Source of the DNA: Artemisia argyi
Lineage: Eukaryota; Streptophyta; Magnoliopsida; Asterales; Asteraceae
Length of the DNA stretch: 64,000 bases
Direction of reading: 5' to 3'
NCBI GenBank assembly: GCA_030686995.1
Contig: CM060692.1
Location: 126,495,796-126,559,795 of the forward strand
The notes below the pieces were generated by a model. That model made no database searches. It had not been told where the DNA came from and was given only the letters and a program-made list of their open reading frames with translations. Shown here in pieces: positions 20,247 through 30,637 of this stretch (the first letter of the stretch is position 1; each line of letters begins with the position of its first letter). The position numbers were made by a program, and so were the translations under genes.

Positions 20247-21665
20247 ATGTCTTTTGGAGACAATGTGATCACTGATATGGCAGATTATATCAGCAACACG
20301 CCAGATAACGTGACCACTAATATTATGAACCGATTGCCACTAAAAGATGCGGTAAGGACCGGTAGTTTAGCCAGAAGCTGGAGGTTTAAGTGGACCTTGC
20401 TGACCGATGTCATAGTTGATGAGGATTTGTTTTACTATTTAACAAATACCTGTGATGGGAGGCATATTACTAGGCTTTTACTTCAGCTTATTGGGCCAGT
20501 AAGAAGGTTTGTGTTTTCCGTAGAGGCCAAAACGCTATTTAGACACGACGACTTGCATTATGAAGACATTCATGACTGGATTTTGTTTTTTGCCCGGGTC
20601 AGAGTTGAGGAGGTCACAATTCGAAACTGGTATGCTGATCCAGTTACTTTGCCAACCCAACTTTACTATCGTCAAGAGTTGACATTTCTAAAACTTCATT
20701 GTTGCACTTTTCCCACTATGACAAGTTTTAGGGGTTTTCCAAAGCTACTCAACTTAGAATTATGTAATGCCAATTTTCATAGTGGTACAATTTGGGACTT
20801 AGTTGCTGGTTGTCCCTTGCTTGAGTCTCTAAAATTGGATCGTTGTAATACAAACGAAATGCGACTATGGGATATTGCAATTCTTAGGAATTTGAAGACG
20901 TTAAATTTTTCATTTGGTATTTGGAACCATCCTATGACAGTAACAACTTCCAACATCTTTCAGTTGTCAAATGTTCCTAAACTTGAGACCCTTACCATGG
21001 ATTTTGAAGACTGCAATGTAAGACCTATTCTTCGCGTTTTCTACTTCAACTTACATAATGTTAAAGTAATTTCTAACATTGATGCAATGTTAGCTTTGAA
21101 ACTAAAGAAAATTCGTCCTTTTATAGTTGTTGGAAGAAGGTACATCCTAGATGAGTGTCCGTGTGGCCTTTCTATCCCTCAAGACTGTTGAGATATACGG
21201 GGTCGATTTTGGTAATAAGGCAATGGTTTCATTGATCGTTAAAATGATTCGTGGGTCTCAAAATATGCAAAGGCTAGTAACCAAGGTAAGTGGAATGCAT
21301 ATGTATGAAATACATCCTATTAAATTCCAATGGTTGTGCATATGAATATTTCTCTCATTTTGCAGGCCTTATACACGTTTACTTATGTACCTTTGGAGAT
21401 TGATTCATTTGATGTACCCATCAACAGAATGACCACGGGGCAGCTTCAAACTGTGGTGTTTCATTCTTTCCCTATAATAGAGAATGAAATAGCCATAATA
21501 CGGTTGATACTTGCATGTTCCCCCTTACTGAAGAAAATTTATATCATTGACTGCACTTTGACTACTGATGAGAATGAAAACATCAGGTTGAACTGGGATT
21601 TGGCAAGGAGGCTGTTGGAACTCCCTCGAGCTTCCCCCACAGCCGGGGTAGATTTCTTTTACTGA
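20247..21665 (+). CDS. F-box/FBD/LRR-repeat-like protein (At1g13570 type)
   Basis: Proposed exons 20247-21065, 21151-21285 and 21366-21665 give 417 codons; introns are 85 and 80 bp with GT/AG. Without the first intron the frame stops at 21189, but splicing GTAATTTCTAAC...CATCCTAG at phase 0 restores it. Residues 18-58 form the F-box (PDNVTTNIMNRLPLKDAVRT, Trp45, Trp49), which would bind SKP1 in an SCF ubiquitin ligase. LRR-like segments follow (FPKLLNLELCNANF, CPLLESLKLDRC, LRNLKTLNFSF, VPKLETLTMDF). The C-terminus has LQTVVFHSFP...IRLILACSPLLKKIYI and ends RRLLELPRASPTAGVDFFY, the FBD-like pattern of this family. Length fits. The gene lies wholly between MULE TIRs. The donor AAA|GTAATT is weak, so a frameshifted pseudogene remains possible. 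Confidence 0.82.
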
Positions 21666-21733
21666 TTCTAGTTTATGTATGGGTTGAATACCCTAAGACA
21701 ACTATTTTCGTTTAAGTATGTTGCTACTTACTT

Positions 21734-21935
21734 GGTCACCAAATGTAATGGCAAGTTTGACTTTAAGAAGTCAAACGTGCAAATGGTAAAGGTTATTTGG
21801 CATTTGTAATTTTGACAATGCCTATGTTGGTCACCAAATGTAATGGCAAGTTTGACTTTAGGAAGTCAAACGTGCAAATGGTAAAGGTTATTTGGCATTT
21901 GCAATTTTCACAAAGCAAATGTAATGGCAAGTTCG
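21734..21935 (+). repeat. 95-bp tandem duplication 3' of the F-box gene
   Basis: GGTCACCAAATGTAATGGCAAG starts at about 21734 and again at 21829; the two copies are nearly identical (GACTTTAAGAAGTCAAACG in one, GACTTTAGGAAGTCAAACG in the other). A third partial copy begins near 21915. Confidence 0.9.
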
Positions 21936-22278
21936 AATGTTTATATTTGTGTCTTTATGTTTAGTGATTTTATTGATGAATATATTGTTTTAGAGTTTCA
22001 TATGGGATCGGTAAGGATTTAATGGGGTGCTATTAATTAATTTCACAAATTACACCGTAGGTCCCTACGCTTGTACACTCAATGTAGCATGTTGTGAACA
22101 CATCACTACATTTTGGGCGGGAATTGAAACTACGTTGATGAAAATGTAGACAACCTTAGGGACCAAGTATGAAATAAAATTTGTTGTTAAACCCTTTCAT
22201 CGTCTCTTCACTGTGAAGGTATTAACTTTAGCGCGTAACCCAATAAACCTATCAACAAGCTTTTCCTCACATTTTCCG

Positions 22279-22635
22279 ATGGAAGAATATTTCCCAATGT
22301 TGAATGAACTCATGCAATTGGTCGATTCACCACGATTACATGATCGTATGAGCCTCTGGTTTGGTCAAGAGGGTGTTGAAGTAGGGTTTTTTAAAAACCT
22401 TATTCGTGCTGCTATTGATCATCTCAAGAGGATGATACCAAAGCGTAGGGAGCTGATTCAGGAGAATGATGCTTTGGCACCGCGTGGTGTGGCGCTTGAC
22501 AGTTTGGAGTCGTTAAGTAAAACCCAAGCCATTGAAATGGACCTACTTGCAAGTTTGATCAAGGTGTATGGTCAAGCTGATGCTAATATTAGTATGCAGG
22601 AAGGTTTTGTTCAGAAAATGGCTGAAAATAATTAG
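22279..22635 (+). CDS. Small hypothetical protein inside the Pack-MULE
   Basis: From the ATG at 22279 the ORF has 118 codons (MEEYFPMLNELMQLVD... ending QKMAENN); an upstream in-frame ATG at 22213 would add 22 residues without clear support. The sequence is mostly polar and probably helical, with charged stretches (KRMIPKRRELIQEN, ALDSLESLSKTQAIEMDLLASL). No signal peptide, transmembrane segment or motif that I recognise. It may be a captured exon of another host gene, or a small ORF of the element. Codon use looks normal for a plant exon, and the frame is uninterrupted. Confidence 0.45.
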   Translation: MEEYFPMLNELMQLVDSPRLHDRMSLWFGQEGVEVGFFKNLIRAAIDHLKRMIPKRRELIQENDALAPRGVALDSLESLSKTQAIEMDLLASLIKVYGQADANISMQEGFVQKMAENN

Positions 22636-22863
22636 TGTAATGGGGTCTTAATTTAGGGTATTTCCAGGGGTAGGTTAATTAGGTCTTTTGGGTTCTTGTT
22701 TTAGGCTTTTAATGTTCTTGTAGTCTAATTTCCATTTGCCACTATTATGCATATATAATTATATGGTTTCTCGGTTAATCTTGTTTGTTGTATCTTATTG
22801 TGTTTACTGTTGTTATGACAAAAAAAAAAACACCCCTTTATGTCAGCAAATATAAACACAGTT

Positions 22864-22882
22864 GGGGGGGGGGGGGGGGGGG
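22864..22882. repeat. Poly-G tract
   Basis: About 19 consecutive G between the small ORF and the right TIR. Similar G runs occur at 32095-32109 and 34453-34474. Confidence 0.9.
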
Positions 22883-22958
22883 AAGCAAAACCCAAACACT
22901 CCATCTTGGTTGATTAACTAGAGTGTCATACATAGTTGGTACCTAAAGTCGTATGTCA

Positions 22959-23172
22959 TGGTTGATTTAACTATAGTATGGTGAAAAATGTAGTTTGCCT
23001 ATTATGCCCTTGCGAATATACCAAAACTTAAGCGTTGATCAAGACAAAAGTGGTCAAGGGACGCATTCGGCCTCTAATTCCCATGTTTTGGACGTCAGGC
23101 TACGATTTTGAAAAGTTAATGGCCATGGCAATGGTTTGTGGAAAGTTTAGGGACCAACGGTGTATTTTTGTC
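22959..23172 (-). repeat. Right terminal inverted repeat of the Pack-MULE
   Basis: Reverse complement partner of 19837-20050; it ends TGTATTTTTGTC directly before the TSD TAGTTTATG. Confidence 0.92.
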
Positions 23173-23340
23173 TAGTTTATGTGAACATTTTCGTCAAATA
23201 TAGTACCTTTGCATGTATGTTAACTCATAGTGACATGGGATTTTAACATTGGTTGCACGTATAACTTACTTGATATCTTTCGGTGACAATTAGACGGGAT
23301 GTAACGGTCATAAAATTCAATACTTTTACGTTAATGTCGC

Positions 23341-24781
23341 TGATGAAGCGAAAAGTGTACCGCTTTTAGGGGGTCATTTAAGGCCAAAGTCGAGATTATT
23401 TGATCAAATATTTCCCTAAATCATTCCTTTTGTCATTTTAGGTACTTTTGAGAGGAATTTTACAAAAGGAAGCATTTTAGACATTTTTGGAGCGAAAAAG
23501 TGAAGAAAACGAGAAAGTCTCAAAAGCATGCTGGAAATTGCACTTGACGGCGTCACAAGGTGCTAGTGACGGCGCCATGAGTTGACAAAGGGGTGGATAA
23601 AACAAATACACGTGACGCGCCAGAATGTTTTGTGAAGAGGATCTGACGGCGTCACGTACAAAATTTCCAAGGCCATCAAGAGTAACCGTAAAGAGTGACG
23701 GCCCAGAACCCATATAGAGTGACGGCGTCAGAAGTGGATCTAGGCAATACGAGTTTATTTTGGCGGCGAGTTGACGGCGTCACACCTTACTCTTGACGCC
23801 GTCAGGAGACAAAATCTATATATAGTTTTCCAGTTTTCATTCATTGTGTGCAACTTTGAGGGAATAAAACCCTAGACGAATTTTACAGCTTTTTCAAGAT
23901 TTTCAACCCCTTGTTTCTTCCATGCTTAATTGAAGATAAGTACTTTACCAAATCATTTAATATGTCTATGTGTTATTTGATTATATCTTACGCTTGTCTT
24001 TTCTTTAACATGCTAGGCTAGGTTTTCTTCGTGTTTGCTTAGATGTAATGAAACTTAGATATTGATTATGGGTTGATTGTTTGTTTATAATTGTTGTGGC
24101 TGAATGAATTCGATGTTAGGCTTAAGAGAACTGGCAGACTTCCAATTGGTAACTTGCTTGAACGTCTTAAGAAACATGATCGGATGAGTACTACGATTAT
24201 TTGGTTATAATTAATGCATAAGTAACTTCCAAGGATGCCATGTTAGGAGCTTTTAGTCGGCTCGACATAGGATTGAGGTAGAAGCTTATAGAGTTAGGGA
24301 AGATCGTACACGGCCCTACGAATGGTATTAAGGAATATAATCCGTCATCCATGCAATTGTAACAAACTAATCAACCTATAAAAGATAGCTAAGGAGTAAT
24401 GAAATATAAGTAAACACAATTTTCTCATTATTGTTTACACCACAAATTAGTTTAAGTTTAGTTTATTTTATTTTGGTTGCATCTTTAGTAATTGGGTTAG
24501 TTGACTAGTAACTAATTCCGCCAATTCCTTCCAAAACCGAGATTTTACTTGCTTTAATTTAAAATATAAAAATACAAAAAGAATCACCCCTCACCTCTAG
24601 ACCTAGTTTTAGTGAGTTTTAACCCTAGCGAACACTATTCTTTAAGTTGAACGATCAATCCCCCGGTACTTGTCACTATACTATAGTACAACGATTAGGT
24701 ACACTGCCTGGTGGGGATTGCAAGCTTCTCAAGATCCCTTGAGAGGTAAAACCTTTTGCGAGGGCGCAATTCCACGCATCA
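23341..24781 (+). repeat. 5' LTR of element A (1441 bp)
   Basis: Starts TGATGAAGCG and ends CACGCATCA. Homologous to the LTRs of element B (55034-56480 and 60102-60635). A cluster of TGACGGCGTCA palindromes and variants (about 23545-23805) precedes a TATA box CTATATATAG at 23816-23825. Confidence 0.9.
23545..23825 (+). promoter_or_regulatory. LTR promoter: TGACG...CGTCA palindrome cluster plus TATA box
   Basis: Near-palindromes of the form TGACGGCGTCA/TGACGCCGTCA recur about eight times in 260 bp directly upstream of CTATATATAG. TGACG is the core recognised by plant TGA-type bZIP factors (as-1-like). The binding role is inference. Confidence 0.55.
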
Positions 24782-24787
24782 AGTTTT

Positions 24788-24805
24788 TGGCGCCGCTGCC
24801 GGGGA
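24788..24805 (+). other. Primer binding site of element A
   Basis: TGGCGCCGCTGCCGGGGA, 6 bp after the 5' LTR end; close to the PBS used by plant Athila/Tat elements. Confidence 0.85.
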
Positions 24806-24951
24806 ATAATTATTGTCTAGGTTAAAATTTCTTTTTATTAGGTCTACTTGCTAGATTCCTTTCTAGTAAGATTTTTATTTTATTTTTATAGGTTTTCTTT
24901 AGTCTATCTTTTTCTTCGTTCCTTTGTTCGTAACCTTTGCCATCCGCCATC

Positions 24952-27900
24952 ATGGAAGGTGGTAATCTCTTTGATCCCATCAACCCACAACAACAAAACC
25001 ACCCACAAAACCCACCACTACCAAACCAACCTCCTAGACCCCGAACCTTAGGAGAGTACTCCCGTCCTAGCCACCAAGGCTATTGAAGCACCATTGAGCT
25101 CACTCAAGGAGCCAATGTGTCTCCCTTGCGATCCGACACCATCCGGTTGGTGCAAAGCGGATGTGTATTTCATGGACTTCGTTCCGAAGATCCTAATCAA
25201 CATCTCAAGGATTTCCTCAAAATAGTAGATTCCATAGACCTTGATGTTGTAACTCGAGGGACGACCCGATTGCGTCTCTTCCAATTCTCTCTACGTGACT
25301 AAGCTAGTAAATGGTTTGAGCGTTTACCCGCGGGATCCATCACCTCTTGGGATGATCTCACCACTCGTTTCCTTGCTCAATTTTTCACACCGGGGAGAAC
25401 TACTAAGCTTAGAAATGATATCCTGATGTTCCAACAACGTTAAGGTAAAACTCTCTATGAAGCATGGACTCGTTTCAAGGACTTACTCCAAAAAGTCCCT
25501 CATCATGGCATAGATCTTTGGCTCTGGTATGTGTTAATTCACATACCTTTTCATAGTCAAAAACCGACCCAAATAGACTAATTATTCTAACAAAATGCCA
25601 AAGAATGTGTGTTTTTATATTTGTGAACGTGCAGGTACGGATATATCGTAAAAAGACAAAAAACAAACAACAAATCGGCAAAAAAAGAGCACGAGAGTAG
25701 AAAGAGTCAGAAAGTCAAGCTGGAAATCAAGTTGAGCTTTGAAAAGTCAAAAGAGATCCCTAAAGTTTGAAGATTTGCATGATTCATCATTTTCGGGAAA
25801 GTTTGAGGAATTGTCAGAAATAGTCCTTGCATTTTGGAAGATGTCACTTTTGGTCCCTCATTGATTTATATAAAGAAAAGTCAACACTAACTCCTTAACT
25901 ATTCAATAATGGCATCACAAGTCCCTTGAAGAAGTTTGGAAAAGTGACAAAATCAGTCCTTGATTTTAAAGCAAATTACACAACTAGTCCTTGAAAGTTA
26001 TTATCACAAAAATCTGTTTTGGTCCAAAATATATCCAATCCATTTCACAAATACCAAAAGCCCAAAATAAACACATAAGCCCAAAAACCCGACCCAATCC
26101 ACCCTTGGTCAAAGTATTATCAACGGGTCAAAGGGTCAACAAATGGTCAAACAAAGATAAAATAATTACCCCGCCCTTATTTCATCCCCAATTCCCCCAT
26201 TTACCCATGATGAAGAACCCTAACCCCCAATCCTAAAAATTACCGTCAATAAGGGCATATTGGTACAATCAAGTGAGCTTCTAGAATGTCAGTGGGTGTC
26301 AGAGTGTCATGAGATCCAAAGAAACACACGCTTGTCCACATGGCAGTCCCTAATTGGTTGCTATACATCACAAGGACTGATCTGACGGCTAAAATGATTG
26401 ATAGTTGATCATGTGGCTTGGATGAGACTAAAAGAAGCACAAGGCACACGGATTGCCAGCTTGGCAATCCGTGATACCCTCACTCCCTCTCAGCTATAAA
26501 TAGAGGTACTTAGTAGCTAGATTAATGTGTAATTTTCTAGTGTAGCAAAGCTCTGGTAGTTTGTAGTCTCAAATGTACTTAGCTTAGAAATTGTAATTCA
26601 TTTCATTTTAGTTAAATAAAATTCTCAGATTTCATTATATTTCTTTTCAGCTTATTGAATTGCTTTGTTACTTAGCTTATTAAAATCATATATCAGCATT
26701 ATTTCTAGTCTACTTTCAGTTTTATTAAATTTAGTTTAATCAATAAATCTTATAATTAAGTTTTATATTCTATTTCAAAATCTATAAAAAACAGAAAAAA
26801 AAAAAAATGCTTTCTATGAGTTTTGTTGAGCTTACAAATAAGCTTGTCTAGCTTCAATTCAGTCTTTTAAGCTTTGAAGTTGATTGTAGAACTGTTACTT
26901 CATATCTCAAAATTTGGTCAACAAAAGTCAACTGCATTAAGTTTCATTGGTTGTGGAGGAAATTTGGATAAGTGTGGACAGATTTGGAAGGTCCTGCCTA
27001 TCCTAGAAATAGGCAAGCTAAGTGAACCTCCTCAATTTGTGCTGAGGAGGAAGTGAATTGTAAGATTTTGCTCAATTTTTGTTCCTCTCAAAGTTTATGT
27101 TGTAGATCTGTTATAATTAGTTGTAGTATTGTTTCATTGATATTACTTGATGTTATTGTTGCTGTTATAGTTGAGATATAGCTTGATTGTTCATTAGATT
27201 TTATCTGTTTGTTTGATTCTTTGTTAGAATAGCTTTTATAAGTGACTGTCCTGGAGTTGTATTCTGAGTACACCCTTCTGTTGGATCTGGTATTTGTTAG
27301 TGGAGATTTGTGATTCATTTGGTGTTTGGACATTGATATTGAAGAGTGATTGGTGAATTATTGACTGTTACATCTTATTGATTTGAATCTTTCATTTAGG
27401 GAGTGTTTGGATGAGAGTGTGTTGAGTGTAATTGTTGTTGAATCACTTGATCCTTGTTTCATATAGATCCATTTAGTGTAGGCTTTGAGTTCTGAACCAT
27501 CATAATAGTAATATAGCTCAAATATAGTCAAAGTTAGAGTTAGGATTTATTAATTGCTAGTGTAATTGAAGACAGTTAGTGAATTTGAAATAATAGGTGC
27601 AATTTAGTTTGAGTTAGTATAATTTAGCATAATTGTAGTGAAAAAATACATGTAGGAGAAGTAATAATAAGTTGAATTTGAAATAAGTCAAAGTAGTATA
27701 GCCTCAAATTGTCAACTGTTGCATTGAATATTAGTTCATAGGCTGCTATTCTTGGATGATTTTTGAGTAGCATACAGTAGTAATTGGTTATAGTATTGCT
27801 TGATATTGTATCTCAGTTGTTCATTTAAGCTTTTGCCCCCATCAGCTGTTATGTTCAAGCTTGTTCTGTTAGCTTTTAGCTTCTAATAATTAGCCTAGTT

Positions 27901-29776
27901 AAGACAGAAAGCTGTTGTAAACTTTGAGGCCTGCATTTGAGCTTATATCTAAGTTTGGTGATTGTTTCTGAGTTCCATTTTAGTAGTTATAGTGTTTTGC
28001 ATAGTGATCTTTACTTTTGTATCTGTCTGTTTCTATTCTACTTATTAAGTGAGCTTATTATTTGAGCTTATTGCATAATTCTATGGTTCTGTGGATTTCT
28101 GTGATTGTACTTGATCATATTTTGGATATCTGAGCATATTATAGCATCATAAGTCTGTGTTTGAAGTTTCAAAGAGTTTTTATTCACAAGTACTTAATAA
28201 TAAGCACTTGTGAATAAGCAGTTTGTAGCAAAAAGTACTTAATCAGCTTATTTTCACTTCAAAATTTTTCTCCAAGTTACTTTTATTATTTTTGATTTTC
28301 TGGAATTTTTTCAGATTTTTCCAAGTAGATTTAGTATTTTTCTTAATTTTTCTTTGATTTTATTCATTTTTAAATAGTTTTTAATAAATAAAAATCCATA
28401 AAAATTCAGAAAAAGCTGTAAAATATACAAAAATATTTTAGGAAATTCTTTTATAATATTTTAGATTTTTCAGAAATTAATTTTCATTTTTCCCTTTTAT
28501 TTCTCTAATTTCCTTTATTTTTAATTCATTTAAAATTCTAAAAAGCAAAATAAATTCATAGAAAATAAAAGAAAAGTAAAAAAAAAAATTTTTTTTCTTT
28601 TACTGGAAATTCATTTTAATAGTTTAAGATTTTTAGAAAATAATTTCACGTTTGTAGGATCATTTTTCAATTAAAGTTACGTTTTAATAAACGCGTGTGC
28701 ATTTCTGTTTTTACGTTTTTCACTTTAGTACATACCTAGCTTGTACTATTTGCATAGTTTGTGTTTGATTGTTATTCTTTGAATTACTTGATCACTATTT
28801 TCACTTTCACCAACTTTTCAATTCACGATTTGCACAAATCAATATTCCTTGATTTCATTCACCTTCACTCGGAAACGACTCGGGTGATCCGTATTTTATG
28901 CGGATCATTTCGATACTATACTATTATATTATAATAAGTTGATTTTGACACAATCAGGCTCCATGTCCAAATCTTCTATGACCATATCAATTTCTCCACA
29001 AGGCGAATCATTGACCAATCGGGCAATCGGCCGGTGGCAAGCTTTGTGATCTAAGTGCGAAAGAATCATGGGAACTCATAGAAGATCTTGCTCTCTATGA
29101 CAACGAAAGTTGGAATGATGCCCGTGATTTGAACAAAACGGTCAAGGCAATATCTTTGCCTTCGAACAATTCAAGCACTCCCGACCGTAGGATCATGGAA
29201 CTTGAAGACCAAGTCAAGTTTCTCATGAAATCCTACGAATCTCCTAAACCTTCAAGCCAAGTGAACAAAATCACTTCTTCGTGCGAATTATGTAGTGGTC
29301 CCCACGACACTCGTGATTGCATGGAACTCTCCGAACAAGCTTTCGCGGATTACGCATCCTCGCGTACCGACGGAGCGGGAGAAAAGTGTTACACTTTCAA
29401 ACCCGAGCAAAACCCTTACGGTGATTCAAACAACCCTTCTTGGAAAAATCACCCGAACCTTAGGTGGAAACAAAACCAAAGCATGCCCCAAAACAATTCT
29501 TCTACTCCACCTAATCGATTCCAACCAAACGGTTCACCCTCTAACCGTACTTTCAACAACAATCCTTCCAACAACTATAGTAGTACCAATAATCTTGAAG
29601 GATTGATGTCCAAATTTATGGCATCTCAAGAAGCCTGCATAGCTAGGTTTGAATCCGAATTCAATCAACAACAAGCGGAGATGACCAATAAAATTGACAA
29701 CTTGTTGAAAGCTCTCAACAACCAAGTGCTAACTACACTAAAGAAGGACACTAGAGACACTAGTAGTGAAACCTAA
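24952..29776 (+). pseudogene. Gypsy gag of element A, interrupted by a solo LTR and stops
   Basis: Begins MEGGNLFDPINPQQQNH at 24952. Downstream are SDTIRLVQSGCVFHGLRSED, the retrotrans_gag core ASKWFERLPAGSITSWDDL, FLAQFFTPGRTTKLRNDIL and WTRFKDLLQKVPHHGIDLW. Stops occur after HQGY, after SLRD and after FQQR. At 25524 the frame is split by a 3.4 kb solo LTR and resumes at 28957 with HVQIFYDHINF, then, after a shift, KESWELIEDLALYDNESW. The last part, 29129-29776 (215 codons), is open and carries a zinc-knuckle-like CELCSGPHDTRDC (C-X2-C-X3-H-X4-C), then an N/P/Q-rich region and a basic-acidic C-terminus. The capsid core would assemble virus-like particles in an intact element. Confidence 0.9.
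25520..28961 (+). repeat. Giant solo LTR (3432 bp) with TSD GGCTC inside gag
   Basis: LTR 25525-28956 begins TGGTATGTGTTAATTCAC and ends TTGACACAATCA. The gag codons GGCTC are duplicated on both sides (25520-25524 and 28957-28961), and removing the LTR and one copy restores the gag sequence TTTGGCTCCATGTCC. TATA box TATAAATA at about 26495. The long region after it has no ORF and ends in a GACTCGGG(T)..ATCCGTATTT block. That block and the start are related to the LTRs of element C (minus strand, 43276-53605). Confidence 0.88.
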
Positions 29777-30637
29777 ATTAAGGACCCCTCATCATCTAAA
29801 CACGTCCACTTTGTCAATGTAGATACTATTAAGCCAGTCGATAATAATAGGGAAGAAAGTGATACAGATGAGATTAAGGAAGTCGTAGAGAAAATGGAAG
29901 AGAAAGTTAAGGAGGTAAAAAATGTAGAGGAATACTTTGATAGGTTACCCACCAAGGAAAAACGGGAATACCATAAGGATCTATTCGATGACCCCGAGAC
30001 ACCATACATCCTTGGTTCACCAATCATCAAAGCGGGTGATCCCTCTAACATCAACATACCATGCAACATTGGGCATATGCATGTGTGGAAAGCCTACATC
30101 GATCTTAGATCTTCCATAAACATTATGACTAGGACCCATTACAATTGGGTAATGAAGAAGCAACTTGGATATAGGATGATGCCCAACACGGGTTGGATGA
30201 GTAACTTTGTGGGAAGAGTGAAAGGATTGCACGTCTTTGTAGGAAACTTCACTTATGTTACCGATTTTGTGATTGTGGAAGATATTCGTCCGGTAATAGA
30301 TGGTTGCCTAAGTCAAGTAGTGTTCGGAAAGCCGTTTGTGGAAGCTTCTAAGATGAATTATGACCCGTCTCTAGGGATAGTTAGGTTTAAGGATGATAAC
30401 GATGAAATAGCTTACCAAATGCCCTACAAGATTGAACAATTTCGTCTTTTATCAAACATCGAAAAGGAACACAAGCAAGCAGTCTACTATAGGAGTGATG
30501 AGGATAGACGTAGAGGAGTAGATTATGTCATGAACAAAATATTTGATTTTTACAAGGAATGCTTGCAACTAGGTCCGGAATACAAAACAAAAATCGAGGG
30601 TGACCTAGGAAATGGAACCGATAACGAGGTCACGTGA
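29777..30637 (+). pseudogene. Retroviral-type aspartic protease region of element A
   Basis: Continues in the same frame as the end of gag after one TAA (29774-29776), so it was once a gag-protease fusion. The first ATG is at 29894 (247 codons). The protease active-site region reads AYIDLRSSINIMTRTHYNW, where the expected D-S/T-G is replaced by D-L-R-S-S (Asp70 from the ATG). This kind of substitution is usual in this family, so activity is doubtful. Downstream are NFVGRVKGLHVFVGNFTYVT and VVFGKPFVEASKM, and a C-terminus FYKECLQLGPEY...NEVT. No RT follows. I recognise the family as very abundant in Anthemideae. Confidence 0.82.

Larger units (their letters stand above)
19828..23181 (+). mobile_element. 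Pack-MULE carrying an F-box gene (3336 bp, 9-bp TSD)
   Basis: Element 19837-23172, flanked by perfect 9-bp repeats TAGTTTATG (19828-19836 and 23173-23181). The terminal inverted repeats are 214 bp each (19837-20050 and 22959-23172), start GACAAAAATACAYCGTTGGTCCCTAAA and are roughly 90-95% identical by eye; a weaker match continues ~30 bp inward. Long TIRs plus a 9-bp TSD are diagnostic of Mutator-like elements. No MURA transposase is present. The cargo is an intron-containing F-box/LRR-like gene and a small unknown ORF, which is the definition of a Pack-MULE. Confidence 0.9.

Noticed and set aside
22040..22175. Possible small MULE-like MITE inside the Pack-MULE (ACACCGTAGGTCCCTA near 22045 and inverted TTGGTCCCTAAGG near 22160)
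   Set aside because: Only short matches to MULE TIR cores, no TSD found; could be part of the captured sequence.
29295..29606. 103-codon ORF overlapping the gag frame
   Set aside because: Out-of-frame shadow of the gag zinc-knuckle region.
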